Below, piece by piece: positions 20,201 through 30,119 of a stretch of DNA of 47,858 nucleotides. Position 1 is the first letter of the stretch; each line of letters starts with the position of its first letter. This stretch comes from Peribacillus acanthi (GTDB lineage Bacteria; Bacillota; Bacilli; Bacillales; DSM-1321), in contig NZ_QBBX01000001.1 in NCBI RefSeq assembly GCF_003073175.1, forward strand, positions 69,827-117,684, written 5' to 3'. The notes under the pieces are model-generated. The model searched no databases, was not told the DNA's origin, and worked only from the letters and a program-made list of their open reading frames with translations. Both the position numbers and the translations under genes were made by a program.

Positions 20201-20527
20201 TATGAGATGAAAAAACACACAGGTGAACTACCAATCATCGGTGTGAACACATACTTGAATCCGAACCCACCATCTGAAGAATCTGTGGATAATATGGAAA
20301 TTGCGCGTGCTACAACAGAGGAAAAAGAAGGTCAAATTCAAAACCTTCGTGAATTCCAAGAAAGAAACAAACATGCTGCAGACGAAGCGCTTACAAGACT
20401 AAAAGAGGCAGCTATGAGCGGTGGTAACATTTTCGAGGAATTAATGGAAACTGTTAAAGTAGCAAGCCTTGGCCAAATAACTAAAGCCCTATATGAAGTT
20501 GGCGGACAATACCGAAGAAATATGTAA
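17261..20527 (+). CDS. icmF: Fused isobutyryl-CoA mutase IcmF
   Basis: Coenzyme-B12 enzyme interconverting isobutyryl-CoA and n-butyryl-CoA, with related branched acyl-CoA activity known in the family. 1088 residues, matching IcmF. Order: B12-binding domain (residues 1-140) with the cobalt-ligand His in DGHDAS and GGGGGV; G-protein chaperone domain with P-loop [12 protein letters not shown] (about residues 206-217), [26 protein letters not shown] and NKYERKG; linker; C-terminal mutase TIM barrel (about residues 560-1088) with [25 protein letters not shown] and [14 protein letters not shown]. All parts are complete. It links valine-derived isobutyryl-CoA to the butyryl-CoA oxidised by the upstream operon. 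A terminator follows. Confidence 0.93.
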   Translation: MNTVENYKPKHHIRFITASSLFDGHDASINIMRRILQASGAEVIHLGHNRSVEEVVNAAIQEDVQGIAISSYQGGHVEYFKYMYDLLQEKGAGHIRIYGGGGGVIIPKEIKELHDYGIARIFSPDDGREYGLQGMINRMLEECDFSPVQGNLSDSLEALKQGNPGAVAQFITFAENRVDSSMEAAAGAEALLDKVKDLQQKTPVVGITGTGGAGKSSLTDELIRRFLNEIPEKKVAILSVDPTKQKTGGALLGDRIRMNAIFNNRVYMRSLATRLSKSELSLAIADAITVVKAAGFDLIIVETSGIGQGDAGITEFCDASMYVMTSEFGAPSQLEKIDMIDFADLIVINKYERKGSEDAHRQVQKQYQRSRNLFHQEFSEMPVYGTIASQFNDPGTNALFAALIEKINEKTGTDWKTRFSKEADVKKQNVIIPNDRRYYLREIADTVRTYHTKAEEQVKIARKLFQLEGAIEAVKEQETNSEVLSSLEALRDHTATKLTEESKNILANWSNFREQYAQDRFVTKIRDKEIVTELKTKSLSGLNIPKVALPKYADYGEILKWVYRENAPGYFPFTAGVFPFKREGEDPKRQFAGEGSPTRTNRRFHYLSKDDTAKRLSTAFDSVTLYGEDPDYRPDIYGKVGESGVNICTLDDMKKLYDGFDLCHPSTSVSMTINGPAPIILAMYMNTAIDQQVKVKEDELGRMLTVEEFHAVRSQTLQAVRGTVQADILKEDQGQNTCIFSTEFALRMMGDIQKYFIDQKVRNYYSVSISGYHIAEAGANPISQLAFTLANGFTYVEYYLSRGMNIDDFAPNLSFFFSNGLDPEYTVIGRVARRIWATVMRNKYGANDRSQKLKYHVQTSGRSLHAQEIDFNDIRTTLQALMALHDNCNSLHTNAYDEAITTPTEESVRRAMAIQMIITKEHGLTKNENPLQGSFIVEELTDMVEEAVLQEFDRINDRGGVLGAMETQYQRGKIQDESMYYEMKKHTGELPIIGVNTYLNPNPPSEESVDNMEIARATTEEKEGQIQNLREFQERNKHAADEALTRLKEAAMSGGNIFEELMETVKVASLGQITKALYEVGGQYRRNM

Positions 20528-20539
20528 TAAGAAATGCAT

Positions 20540-20574
20540 AAGCCTGATACCATAGAAGGTGTCAGGCTTCTTTC
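20540..20574 (+). terminator. Intrinsic terminator of icmF
   Basis: 12-bp stem AAGCCTGATACC/GGTGTCAGGCTT (one G-T pair), 6-base loop, then CTTTCT. Confidence 0.85.
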
Positions 20575-20762
20575 TATCTATACAAATCAAAAATGAAAAA
20601 TTTACAAATTTTTATTAATTTTACCTTATAATTAATATAGAATCGGGAAAGAATGAATGTCTAGAAGTTCCCGACAATAATAAGAAACACAGGTGAGGCT
20701 TTATGAATGAAAGGTCAAAACACAATAGACTAAACAGTGTATTTCTATATGGAGAAGGGACT

Positions 20763-20918
20763 ATGAGCTTGAAAAATCTAGCGATTGGTATTGGCATGAT
20801 TGCTCTTGCAGTTATCACTTATATTCTTTATCAGAAATCGTTAGGGTCTGTGGTCTTTTTACCACTTTCATTCTATTTTTTTTATTTGGCATATAAAGAA
20901 TACAAGAAATCATCATGA
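20763..20918 (+). CDS. Small membrane protein of unknown function
   Basis: 51 residues beginning MSLKNLAIGIG, with two hydrophobic stretches (about residues 5-21 and 26-42) and a lysine-rich tail, YKEYKKSS. GGAGAAGGG precedes this ATG. An in-frame ATG at 20703 also has a fair ribosome site (AGGTGA, nine bases away) and would add 20 polar residues; the choice is open. Not recognised. It stands alone between icmF and rpoE, with a TATAAT at 20627-20632 but no well-spaced -35. Confidence 0.6.
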   Translation: MSLKNLAIGIGMIALAVITYILYQKSLGSVVFLPLSFYFFYLAYKEYKKSS

Positions 20919-21101
20919 GTTTTAGTTTAAGAACGTTTATGAATGTTTCATCGAGTTGATAAAGTTAGTGGTAGCATAAACCGCATCATATTGTTTATAA
21001 TGTTGTATATATCTATTAGAATAGGGAATTTGTGACTATTCTAAATGGATCGTATAGTGTCGCACTGGATGTGCTTTTGATAGAGAAAGGGAGTGCAGGA
21101 A

Positions 21102-21680
21102 TTGAGTTTAAGCCAATACTCTAAAGAAGATTTACAGGAAATGTCAATGCTAGAAGCGGCTTACGAGCTTTTGGTAGAGAAAAAACAAGCAGTTAGCTTT
21201 AAAGAGCTTGTGGACGAAATTAAGGCAATTCAAGAATTATCTGATGAGGAACTGAAGCAACGTCTTTCCCAGTTCTATACAGATTTAAACATTGATGGCC
21301 GCTTCAGTTGTATCGGAGATAACAGATGGGGTCTGAAAAGCTGGTATCCTGTAGATCAAATCGAAGATGAAATTGTCCATACTACTACGAAGCCTAAGAA
21401 GAAAAAGGCGAAAAAAGCTGTAGATGAAGACGAAATCGATGACTTTGATGATATTGAAGAAGATGAGCTAGATGGCTTTGACGATTTAGATGAATATGAA
21501 GACGATCTTGATGATGACGATGAAGAAGAAGACGTTGAACTAATTGAAGACCTTGACGAAGATGAGGATTTGGATGAAGACACCCTCATCGAAGAAGATG
21601 AGCTTCTATTAGAAGACGAAGACAGTGACCTTGACGAAGATGAAGAAGATGAGGAATTCGAAGAGGACGAAGAGCTATAA
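21102..21680 (+). CDS. rpoE: DNA-directed RNA polymerase delta subunit
   Basis: Gram-positive RNA polymerase subunit that promotes enzyme recycling and sensitivity to initiating-nucleotide levels. About 192 residues: an N-terminal HARE-HTH globular domain (residues 1-90, including FYTDLNIDGRF and WGLKSWYPVDQ), a lysine patch KPKKKKAKK, then a disordered Asp/Glu tail of about 80 residues. The start is the TTG at 21102: AAAGGGAG lies eight bases upstream, whereas the GTG at 21093 touches that site. Precedes pyrG as in other Bacillus. Confidence 0.95.
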   Translation: MSLSQYSKEDLQEMSMLEAAYELLVEKKQAVSFKELVDEIKAIQELSDEELKQRLSQFYTDLNIDGRFSCIGDNRWGLKSWYPVDQIEDEIVHTTTKPKKKKAKKAVDEDEIDDFDDIEEDELDGFDDLDEYEDDLDDDDEEEDVELIEDLDEDEDLDEDTLIEEDELLLEDEDSDLDEDEEDEEFEEDEEL

Positions 21681-21686
21681 TCGTAC

Positions 21687-21725
21687 TTGACTTTTTAATT
21701 CGAAATTTGTAGAATCATTTTTGGG
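21687..21725 (+). promoter_or_regulatory. pyrG promoter with GGGCT initially transcribed sequence
   Basis: -35 TTGACT (21687-21692), exactly 17-bp spacer, -10 TAGAAT (21710-21715), then GGGCTCC with the first G at 21723 as predicted +1. A 5' GGGCU start is the feature known from B. subtilis pyrG, where low CTP causes reiterative G addition. Confidence 0.88.
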
Positions 21726-21758
21726 CTCCTTTTAAAAGGACACGTATTTAATTTATAT

Positions 21759-21797
21759 CGCTCCCCTTACTTTTGTAAGAGGGGCGTTTTTGTTTTT
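21759..21797 (+). terminator. pyrG leader attenuator (CTP-sensing)
   Basis: CGCTCCCCTTAC / GTAAGAGGGGCG with a TTTT loop, one mismatch and one wobble pair, then TTTTTGTTTTT. The pyrimidine-rich 5' arm (GCUCCCCUU) is what a poly-G 5' end would pair with to prevent termination when CTP is low, the mechanism established for B. subtilis pyrG. It lies about 36 nt after +1. It also closes any rpoE read-through. Confidence 0.87.
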
Positions 21798-21897
21798 ATT
21801 GGGCATTTTCTATCTGGAAGTGGAAAAGCTAATACTATAAAAACTAAGTGCAAAAGTAAGGGCTGCCATGCAGCTCATTTCATTTTTAGCTCCATGA

Positions 21898-23526
<1,629 letters not shown>

Positions 23527-23539
23527 TATAAATGAAAAT

Positions 23540-23576
23540 AAACAGGCGGATCCTTTCTTGGACCGCCTGTTTTTAT
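23540..23576 (+). terminator. Intrinsic terminator of pyrG
   Basis: AACAGGCGG-a-TCC / GGA-CCGCCTGTT with one bulged base and a TTTCTT loop, then TTTTATTC. Confidence 0.9.
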
Positions 23577-23748
23577 TCTTTTTGCATAGATTGGTGTTTT
23601 TATACTAAATGGGTTATCCGTTGCTTTTTCGCAGGACAAAGAATAAGATGTTTCGAATTGTCACACCACGAAGTATTACGAATGTATCTTTGACAAACAA
23701 CTCAGGTCGTTTTAGGTAGCAGAAAATACATCTGAAACTTCCTTTTAT

Positions 23749-24294
23749 TTACAACTCTTCTTCCTCTTCCTCTAATTCACCTAAGATTTCATCAAGGGTG
23801 AACTTAATGCCATGATAGACGAACAAGCCAAGCATAAGAGCCGGATATCCAAACCGATTTCCTAATTCATCTGGAAGTAATCCTTTTAGTAGTTTTAAGT
23901 CAATATGCACATCTGCAATTGTATGTAATCCCACTTCATCCTTTTTTTCAACGGTGGAAACTGCAACAAATGGTATATCTTGCTGCTCTAAAGTCTGGGC
24001 TATTTTTATTGCTTCTTCATCCTGTGAGAAACGCGAAAAAACGATTGCACGATCGATTGTTGTACAAGGTAATTCTCCTGCATTCCATTCCAAACTTTTG
24101 GCACGTGGAAATGGCTCTAAACCAAACAGAGCTTCTGATAGTACCCCACCCATTTCATCGCCACCGTAAAAATAGACATTCCCTTCTCCAACAATTGCTT
24201 GAGCTACTAAGCGTGCTGCCTCTTCTATTGAGCTTTCATCATCTACAAACGGTTTAAACTTACCTTGTAGTTGCGTAGAAAAAATTTTTAGCAT
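23749..24294 (-). CDS. ywjG: DUF2529 family protein YwjG
   Basis: Function unknown. 181 residues with a sugar-isomerase-like (SIS) pattern: GNVYFYGGDEMGGVL, RAIVFSRFSQDEEAI and PFVAVSTV resemble the strands and phosphosugar loops of that fold, and the C-terminus is a glutamate run (EEEEEE). The fold remark is inference. AAGGAAGG precedes the ATG on the minus strand. Convergent with pyrG and divergent from spo0F, exactly as in B. subtilis. Confidence 0.85.
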   Translation of the reverse strand: MLKIFSTQLQGKFKPFVDDESSIEEAARLVAQAIVGEGNVYFYGGDEMGGVLSEALFGLEPFPRAKSLEWNAGELPCTTIDRAIVFSRFSQDEEAIKIAQTLEQQDIPFVAVSTVEKKDEVGLHTIADVHIDLKLLKGLLPDELGNRFGYPALMLGLFVYHGIKFTLDEILGELEEEEEEL

Positions 24295-24534
24295 GACGTT
24301 TTCCTTCCTTTACAAATCACAGAAATAAATGAGAGTAGTTCAAATTATAAATCATCGAACATTTAAATGCGAATGTAGGGTATTTATAGCGAAATAATAA
24401 TAAATGGCTATTTTCGTAAACTTTGTTTTCAATTTAATTTGCTTTAAAAGTCTGAGTTGATTGTAGAGGAAATCTACAGTCAAACTATATAGTATAAAAA
24501 CAACAATCTATGCGAAAAAAGCTAATGTGCAGAA

Positions 24535-24542
24535 TTTGTCGG
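24535..24542 (+). promoter_or_regulatory. Possible Spo0A box upstream of spo0F
   Basis: TTTGTCGG matches most of the TTTGTCRAA-type 0A box and lies about 28 bp before the SigH -35. Spo0A binding near this position is known for B. subtilis spo0F, but this copy is imperfect. Confidence 0.4.
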
Positions 24543-24561
24543 TTGAACTTTTTTAAAAAAG

Positions 24562-24592
24562 GAAGGAATATTGAGCATTTCTACAGAATGTA
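24562..24592 (+). promoter_or_regulatory. SigH promoter of spo0F
   Basis: -35 AAGGAATA (24563-24570) and -10 AGAAT (24585-24589) separated by 14 bases, fitting the SigH pattern AGGAWWT...RnnGAATWW. B. subtilis spo0F is transcribed by SigH. Predicted +1 near 24597 leaves a leader of about 75 nt. The rest of the 377-base gap back to ywjG is AT-rich with no gene seen. Confidence 0.7.
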
Positions 24593-24671
24593 TATTATGT
24601 TATTTATAAAGATTAAATATTAGATATAGATTTGTAAATAAAAGGGGTAACTACAAAAACGAGGTGCTGGC

Positions 24672-25043
24672 ATGGGAGAAAAACTATTAATCGTAGATGA
24701 CCAATTCGGTATAAGGATTTTATTGAATGAAGTATTCCAAAAAGAGGGATATAAAACTTTTCAAGCTGCAAACGGAATTCAAGCATTAGATATTGTTACC
24801 AACCAAGCTCCTGACTTAGTGTTATTAGATATGAAAATCCCAGGAATGGATGGGATTGAAATCTTAAAACGCATGAAAAAGCTGAACCCTGATATTCGAG
24901 TCATTATTATGACTGCTTATGGAGAACTTGATATGATTCAAGAAGCGAAGGATTTGGGTGCACTGACTCACTTCGCAAAACCTTTCGACATCGATGACAT
25001 GCGAAAGGCTGTACGCCAATACTTACCAATTAAAACATCCTAA
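24672..25043 (+). CDS. spo0F: Sporulation phosphorelay response regulator Spo0F
   Basis: Single-domain receiver accepting phosphate from sporulation kinases and passing it to Spo0B, leading to Spo0A activation. 123 residues with no output domain. Acidic pocket in IVDDQ (about residues 8-11), phospho-acceptor Asp in [11 protein letters not shown] (about residue 53), conserved Thr in MTAYGE and Lys in FAKPFD. Almost identical in pattern to B. subtilis Spo0F. GAGGTG precedes the ATG. Confidence 0.98.
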   Translation: MGEKLLIVDDQFGIRILLNEVFQKEGYKTFQAANGIQALDIVTNQAPDLVLLDMKIPGMDGIEILKRMKKLNPDIRVIIMTAYGELDMIQEAKDLGALTHFAKPFDIDDMRKAVRQYLPIKTS

Positions 25044-25094
25044 TTTGATTTAAGGTCGTTCATTTCATAAATTCAATGATTACATGTGAATTTG

Positions 25095-25123
25095 TTGCCG
25101 TTTTTTCATTCAATTGATATGCT
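25095..25123 (+). promoter_or_regulatory. Candidate fbaA promoter
   Basis: TTGCCG (25095-25100), 17-bp spacer, TATGCT (25118-25123). Spacing is good; the -10 is only moderate. Confidence 0.4.
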
Positions 25124-25252
25124 AAAGGTGTATTTTTTGTAGGGGCTTAAAAAGTTGGTTAGTATAGGGATTCTTCTTTTTAGGGAAAAATTGAAAAGGG
25201 GATCTAAACCTTACAGCAGTTTGGATAGTTTCTACTACAAGGAGGAAATAGA

Positions 25253-26110
25253 ATGCCTTTAGTTTCAATGACTGATATGCTCAACAAAGCACTAAAAGAA
25301 AAGTATGCAGTGGGCCAATTCAACATCAATAACCTTGAATGGACTCAAGCTATTCTTGCTGCGGCAGAACAGGAAAAATCACCAGTAATTCTTGGTGTAT
25401 CCGAAGGTGCTGCACGCCACATGGGTGGTTTCAAAACAACGGTTATGATGGTAAAAGGTCTGTTAGAAGATATGAAGATAACAGTACCAGTTGCGATTCA
25501 TCTTGATCATGGATCAAGCTATGATAAGTGTAAAGAAGCGATTGAAGCAGGGTTTACATCTGTTATGATCGATGCTTCTCACGGTCCTTTTGAAGAGAAC
25601 GTTTCAACGACTAAAAGAGTGGTTGAACTTGCTCATTCACAAGGCGTTTCTGTTGAGGCTGAGCTTGGAGTTGTTGGTGGACAAGAAGATGATGTTGTCG
25701 CTGATGGCGTAATTTATGCGGATCCAAAAGAGTGCCAAGAGCTAGTGAAACAAACAGGTGTAGATTGCCTTGCGCCAGCACTAGGTTCTGTTCACGGTCC
25801 TTATAAAGGTGAACCTAATTTAGGCTTCAAAGAAATGGAAGAAGTTCGTGATTTGACGGGCATTCCATTAGTATTGCACGGCGGAACTGGAATTCCTACT
25901 AAAGACATCCAAAAGTCTATTTCTTTAGGAACGTCCAAAATCAACGTGAATACAGAAAACCAAATCGCGTTTACAAAAGCTGTTCGTGAAGTATTAAACT
26001 CGAATGCTGAAGTATATGACCCACGTAAATATATCGGCCCTGGTCGTGACGCAATTAAAGAAACCGTTATCGGCAAAATGCGTGAATTCGGTTCAAGTAA
26101 TAAAGCTTAA
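25253..26110 (+). CDS. fbaA: Class II fructose-1,6-bisphosphate aldolase
   Basis: Zinc-dependent cleavage of fructose-1,6-bisphosphate to the two triose phosphates in glycolysis, and the reverse in gluconeogenesis. 285 residues. Zinc and catalytic residues lie in [23 protein letters not shown] and [10 protein letters not shown], with [10 protein letters not shown] contacting phosphate. ACAAGGAGGAAA precedes the ATG. glpX, which runs the opposing step, is about 2.6 kb downstream. A terminator follows. Confidence 0.97.
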   Translation: MPLVSMTDMLNKALKEKYAVGQFNINNLEWTQAILAAAEQEKSPVILGVSEGAARHMGGFKTTVMMVKGLLEDMKITVPVAIHLDHGSSYDKCKEAIEAGFTSVMIDASHGPFEENVSTTKRVVELAHSQGVSVEAELGVVGGQEDDVVADGVIYADPKECQELVKQTGVDCLAPALGSVHGPYKGEPNLGFKEMEEVRDLTGIPLVLHGGTGIPTKDIQKSISLGTSKINVNTENQIAFTKAVREVLNSNAEVYDPRKYIGPGRDAIKETVIGKMREFGSSNKA

Positions 26111-26139
26111 TTCCATTAATAAATTTTATTTAATGATTC

Positions 26140-26171
26140 AGGAAACCGCCCCATACAGGCGGTTTCCTTTG
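26140..26171 (+). terminator. Intrinsic terminator of fbaA
   Basis: 11-bp perfect stem AGGAAACCGCC/GGCGGTTTCCT, 7-base loop, short T-tract. Confidence 0.88.
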
Positions 26172-26251
26172 TCCTATCAGAAGTATGAGAGGGTATCGAA
26201 TTAATATCACTGTAAAAAGTAATCATAAGATTTACAATGGGAGGTATAGAC

Positions 26252-26896
26252 ATGAAATTTTTTATTGATACTGCAAATATAGATGAAATTCGTGAGGCTA
26301 ATGAGCTTGGTTTACTATCAGGGGTGACAACGAATCCATCTTTAGTAGCTAAGGAAAAAAATATTTCTTTTCCTGATAGATTAAAGGAAATCACAGATTT
26401 AGTATCAGGGTCAGTAAGTGCAGAAGTCATCGCTTTGGATTATGATGGTATGATCAAGGAAGGTCGAGAATTAGCGGCTATTGCGCCTAATATTACTATT
26501 AAAGTACCGATGACTCCAGATGGATTAAAGGCTGTGCATACCTTTACAAAAGAGGGAATCAAAACGAATGTAACGTTGATTTTTAGTGCGAACCAAGCGT
26601 TAATGGCTGCACGTGCTGGGGCTACATATGTTTCTCCGTTTTTAGGAAGGTTGGACGATATCGGTCACGATGGCTTGAAACTGATTTCTGATATTGCTGA
26701 TATTTTTGCAATCCATGGTATTGAGTCAGAAATTATTGCAGCTTCAATCCGTCATCCGATGCATGTGACGGAAGCTGCATTAAAAGGGGCCCATATCGCT
26801 ACAGTACCATTCACAGTCATCATGGGGATGTTCCATCATCCATTGACTGATAAAGGAATAGAAGCGTTTTTAAAAGATTGGGCAGGAAGATCATAA
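26252..26896 (+). CDS. tal: Transaldolase (YwjH type; fructose-6-phosphate aldolase-like)
   Basis: Transfers a dihydroxyacetone unit in the non-oxidative pentose phosphate pathway through a Schiff base. 214 residues, the short single-domain form shared with fructose-6-phosphate aldolase. Landmarks are [26 protein letters not shown], Schiff-base Lys in [37 protein letters not shown] and ASIRHPMHV. The ATG at 26252 follows GGGAGGT by six bases. The aldolase-versus-transaldolase choice rests on the B. subtilis orthologue. Confidence 0.93.
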   Translation: MKFFIDTANIDEIREANELGLLSGVTTNPSLVAKEKNISFPDRLKEITDLVSGSVSAEVIALDYDGMIKEGRELAAIAPNITIKVPMTPDGLKAVHTFTKEGIKTNVTLIFSANQALMAARAGATYVSPFLGRLDDIGHDGLKLISDIADIFAIHGIESEIIAASIRHPMHVTEAALKGAHIATVPFTVIMGMFHHPLTDKGIEAFLKDWAGRS

Positions 26897-27116
26897 GAAA
26901 AGAGTATCTTTCTGAATAAAACGTTCGAAATCTTGTTACTATATCCTCATTTTTAATTTTTTTATCAAAATTTACATGAGAATAAGAATTTTGTGTAAAC
27001 TATAAGATAAAGAATAATGTCAAATTATGTTTGAATCTGTTGGTAAAACATGGATATAAATGAATGTAGTAATATTTTTTTCTTTCGAACGGCTTTTACG
27101 CAGAAGGGAGTATAAT

Positions 27117-28403
27117 ATGGAAAAGCTTAAAATTGCAGGCGGTTACCCTCTTAAAGGGACAATTCGTGTAAGTGGAGCTAAAAATAGTGCGGTGGCCTTA
27201 ATTCCAGCAACCATTTTGGCAGATTCTCCAGTTACCATTGAAGGATTACCAGAAATTTCGGATGTTGAAATCTTAAAAGGATTATTAGAAGAAATTGGTG
27301 GATCGGTTTCATTCAATGACGGGGAAATGAGAGTTGACCCGAGTACTATGATTCCAATGCCCCTTCCGAATGGTCGTGTAAAAAAGCTTCGTGCTTCCTA
27401 TTATTTAATGGGTGCTATGCTTGGTCGGTTTAAAAAGGCGGTCATCGGACTTCCAGGAGGCTGTTATTTAGGTCCAAGACCGATTGATCAGCATATTAAA
27501 GGTTTTGAAGCACTTGGCGCTCAAGTTACAAATGAACAAGGTGCAATTTATCTCCGTGCAGATGAGTTAAGAGGCGCAAAGATTTATCTGGATGTAGTAA
27601 GTGTGGGAGCTACTATTAATATTATGCTCGCTGCAGTTCGTGCAAAAGGTCGTACCATCATTGAAAATGCGGCTAAAGAACCTGAAATTATTGATGTAGC
27701 CACTCTATTGACTAATATGGGAGCCAAGATAAAGGGAGCCGGAACCGATATCATCCGTATCGATGGAGTAGATAGCCTGCAAGGATGCCGTCATACCATT
27801 ATACCTGATCGAATAGAAGCAGGAACATTTATGATTATGGCAGCTGCAGTAGGAGAAGGCATTTTAATCGATAATGTCATTCCTCAGCATTTGGAATCCT
27901 TGATTGCAAAATTAAGGGAAATGGGCGTCAGCGTTGAAACAAGGGATGATCAAGTCTTTATTACTCCAGGCCCAGCCTTTAAATCTGTTGACATTAAAAC
28001 ATTGGTCTATCCGGGCTTTGCCACAGACCTGCAACAGCCTTTCACTACTTTATTAACGAAGGCAACAGGATCTAGCGTGGTGACCGATACCATCTACGGA
28101 GCTCGTTTCAAACATATTGATGAATTGCGCCGAATGAATGCCAATATCAAAGTAGAAGGCCGTTCTGCCATCATTAATGGTCCTGTCCAATTACAAGGAG
28201 CCAAAGTGAAAGCCAGTGACCTTCGTGCAGGTGCAGCACTTGTCATTGCTGGACTAATGGCAGAAGGAATCACAGAGATAACGGGCTTAGATCATATCGA
28301 CAGAGGCTATAGCCATCTAGTGGACAAGCTAAATGGATTAGGTGCAACCGTCTGGCGAGAAAAAATGACTGAAGAAGAAGTTGAGCAACTGAAGAGTTCT
28401 TAA
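27117..28403 (+). CDS. murA: UDP-N-acetylglucosamine 1-carboxyvinyltransferase (second MurA)
   Basis: First committed step of peptidoglycan synthesis: transfers enolpyruvyl from PEP to UDP-GlcNAc; target of fosfomycin. 428 residues with the inside-out alpha/beta barrel pattern: [13 protein letters not shown] at the start, catalytic Cys in [15 protein letters not shown] (about residue 116, so the fosfomycin-sensitive form), and [17 protein letters not shown] near the end. The ATG at 27117 follows GAAGGGAG; upstream in-frame starts lack a site. By position this is the B. subtilis murAB/murZ paralogue; the other murA would lie elsewhere. Confidence 0.96.
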   Translation: MEKLKIAGGYPLKGTIRVSGAKNSAVALIPATILADSPVTIEGLPEISDVEILKGLLEEIGGSVSFNDGEMRVDPSTMIPMPLPNGRVKKLRASYYLMGAMLGRFKKAVIGLPGGCYLGPRPIDQHIKGFEALGAQVTNEQGAIYLRADELRGAKIYLDVVSVGATINIMLAAVRAKGRTIIENAAKEPEIIDVATLLTNMGAKIKGAGTDIIRIDGVDSLQGCRHTIIPDRIEAGTFMIMAAAVGEGILIDNVIPQHLESLIAKLREMGVSVETRDDQVFITPGPAFKSVDIKTLVYPGFATDLQQPFTTLLTKATGSSVVTDTIYGARFKHIDELRRMNANIKVEGRSAIINGPVQLQGAKVKASDLRAGAALVIAGLMAEGITEITGLDHIDRGYSHLVDKLNGLGATVWREKMTEEEVEQLKSS

Positions 28404-28409
28404 TGAAAT

Positions 28410-28451
28410 AAAGAAAGCCTATTTTCAATTGTGAAGATAGGTTTTTTCTTT
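28410..28451 (+). terminator. Intrinsic terminator of murA
   Basis: Stem CCTATTTTC/GAAGATAGG, with AAAGAAAG before and TTTTTTCTTTC after. Confidence 0.85.
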
Positions 28452-28475
28452 CCGTTCTAGCATACATAAAAGCGT

Positions 28476-28583
28476 GATACGCCCAAGTTCAATGAAGTTA
28501 CACTTAACTTTTTTAGTTTAACGGCCAACTTTTCTGATTTTACGCCCAACTTTTATAGTTTTACGCCCAACTTGTCGAAAAAA
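28476..28583. repeat. Array of TTACGCCCAACTTTT repeats (5 units)
   Basis: Cores at 28478 (TACGCCCAAG), 28499 (TACACTTAAC), 28519 (TAACGGCCAAC), 28541 (TACGCCCAAC) and 28562 (TACGCCCAAC), spaced 21, 20, 22 and 21 bp, separated by T-rich variable spacers. Lies between the murA terminator and the glpX promoter. Same architecture as the arrays at 6505, 32884 and 42662 but a different core. Confidence 0.8.
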
Positions 28584-28668
28584 CACACAGCATTCTCCAA
28601 GCATTAGGGGAGTTGTAAAGACTTCCATTAAAAAAATTGAGTTTATTTGTCACTAATCTTTACTATTG

Positions 28669-28677
28669 TGCTACAAT
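28669..28677 (+). promoter_or_regulatory. Candidate extended -10 promoter of glpX
   Basis: TGCTACAAT (28669-28677) is an extended -10. A partial -35, TTGTCA, lies 19 bp upstream, slightly too far. Confidence 0.45.
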
Positions 28678-28757
28678 ATATTCGTTAATGTGTTATACGG
28701 ATTATTCAAACGCATGTACCTTATGCATTTCTATATATTGCTTAGGAGGAAATCAGA

Positions 28758-29720
28758 ATGGAAAGAAGTTTATCGATGGAACTTGTCCGCGTTACAGAAG
28801 CAGCTGCATTAGCTTCAGCTCGCTGGATGGGACGAGGTAAAAAAGATGAGGCGGATGGTGCTGCAACTTCTGCGATGAGAGATGTATTCGATACGGTTCC
28901 AATGAAAGGAACGGTTGTTATAGGTGAAGGTGAAATGGATGAAGCTCCAATGCTTTACATTGGTGAAAAATTAGGCACAGGGTATGGTCCTAGAGTGGAC
29001 GTAGCTGTAGATCCGTTAGAAGGAACGAATATTGTGGCTTCTGGTGGATGGAATGCGTTAGCGGTATTGGCCATTGCGGACCATGGGAATCTATTGCATG
29101 CGCCAGACATGTATATGGATAAAATTGCAGTTGGACCGGAAGCTGTTGGCCAAATTAGTATTGATGCCCCGGTTCTAGACAATGTTAGAGCGGTTGCTCG
29201 AGCAAAAAATAAAGATATTCAAGATGTTGTTGCTACTGTCTTAAATAGACCTAGACACGCTGAACTTATTCAAACTCTAAGAGATGCAGGCGTAAGAATC
29301 AAGCTGATTAATGATGGTGACGTTGCGGGTGCTATCAACACAGCTTTTGATCAAACGGGTGTTGACATTCTATTTGGTTCTGGTGGAGCTCCAGAAGGTG
29401 TAATTGCTGCAGTAGCATTAAAATGTCTAGGTGGGGAAATCCAAGGTAAACTTCTTCCTCAAAACGACGCAGAAGCACAACGTTGTTTAAAAATGGGACT
29501 AGACATTAATAAAATCTTGTTAATGGAAGATCTGGTTCGTGGTGACGATGCTATTTTCGCTGCTACTGGTGTAACGGACGGTGAACTTTTACGTGGTGTC
29601 CAATATAAAGCGAACTACGGGGAAACACACTCTTTAGTTATGCGTGCAAAATCGGGAACGGTCCGTTTCATTGATGGACGTCATAGCTTAAAGAAAAAAC
29701 CAAATCTAGTTATTAAATAA
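28758..29720 (+). CDS. glpX: Class II fructose-1,6-bisphosphatase GlpX
   Basis: Gluconeogenic removal of the 1-phosphate from fructose-1,6-bisphosphate. 320 residues with the inositol-monophosphatase-like fold of class II enzymes: [28 protein letters not shown] (metal-binding Asp-Pro-Leu-Glu-Gly-Thr), [12 protein letters not shown] and [23 protein letters not shown] precedes the ATG. Orthologue of B. subtilis ywjI. With fbaA and tal nearby, it forms a central-carbon neighbourhood. Confidence 0.96.
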   Translation: MERSLSMELVRVTEAAALASARWMGRGKKDEADGAATSAMRDVFDTVPMKGTVVIGEGEMDEAPMLYIGEKLGTGYGPRVDVAVDPLEGTNIVASGGWNALAVLAIADHGNLLHAPDMYMDKIAVGPEAVGQISIDAPVLDNVRAVARAKNKDIQDVVATVLNRPRHAELIQTLRDAGVRIKLINDGDVAGAINTAFDQTGVDILFGSGGAPEGVIAAVALKCLGGEIQGKLLPQNDAEAQRCLKMGLDINKILLMEDLVRGDDAIFAATGVTDGELLRGVQYKANYGETHSLVMRAKSGTVRFIDGRHSLKKKPNLVIK

Positions 29721-29777
29721 AAAGTCACTGATAGGAATAATATAGGCCAATCTTGACGATAGTAGTAAAATAATAAG

Positions 29778-29815
29778 GTTGAAGCGAGCTGAAAAAGCTC
29801 GCTTCAACATTTAAG
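29778..29815 (+). terminator. Hairpin after glpX, probable terminator
   Basis: 13-bp perfect stem GTTGAAGCGAGCT/AGCTCGCTTCAAC, 5-base loop. Only ATTT follows, so it is a strong stem with a weak T-tract. Confidence 0.7.
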
Positions 29816-29844
29816 TTGAATATTCTCCGTAGAAAAAGTACAAT
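29816..29844 (+). promoter_or_regulatory. rho promoter
   Basis: -35 TTGAAT, exactly 17-bp spacer, -10 TACAAT. Predicted +1 near 29851, giving an untranslated leader of about 270 nt before rho. Confidence 0.7.
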
Positions 29845-30030
29845 AGAGTGAAACTTCCCCGAATAAATGACAGTGATTATCTATTTGTGGAAAAAGATTA
29901 ATACTCAAAATTACTCCAACCCTTCAAGAGTTGTAAAGTTTTATCCTTCAATATTGTCTTCTTTAAAAAGAAAAACAAATTCCTTTATTTAAACATTCAA
30001 GATTGAATTAAATACTCAGCCTTAGGTAGC

Positions 30031-30064
30031 AACCAAGGTGCGTCTACGCTTGCGTTTTTTTTCA
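30031..30064 (+). terminator. Terminator-like hairpin in the rho leader
   Basis: CAAG-gt-GCG, loop TCTA, CGC-TTG, followed by CG and eight T (30055-30062). It is about 60 bases before the rho start. B. subtilis rho is autoregulated through its leader; here the leader itself carries an intrinsic-type structure. The rest of the leader shows no gene. Confidence 0.5.
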
Positions 30065-30119
30065 ATCAAACGTTAGTTTTTTCTATGATTTTTTCAAATT
30101 TAAAAAGAGTGGTGTCACG

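Noticed and set aside
21356-21589. Serine-rich 77-codon frame opposite rpoE
   Set aside because: It is the antisense reading of the Asp/Glu tail codons of rpoE.
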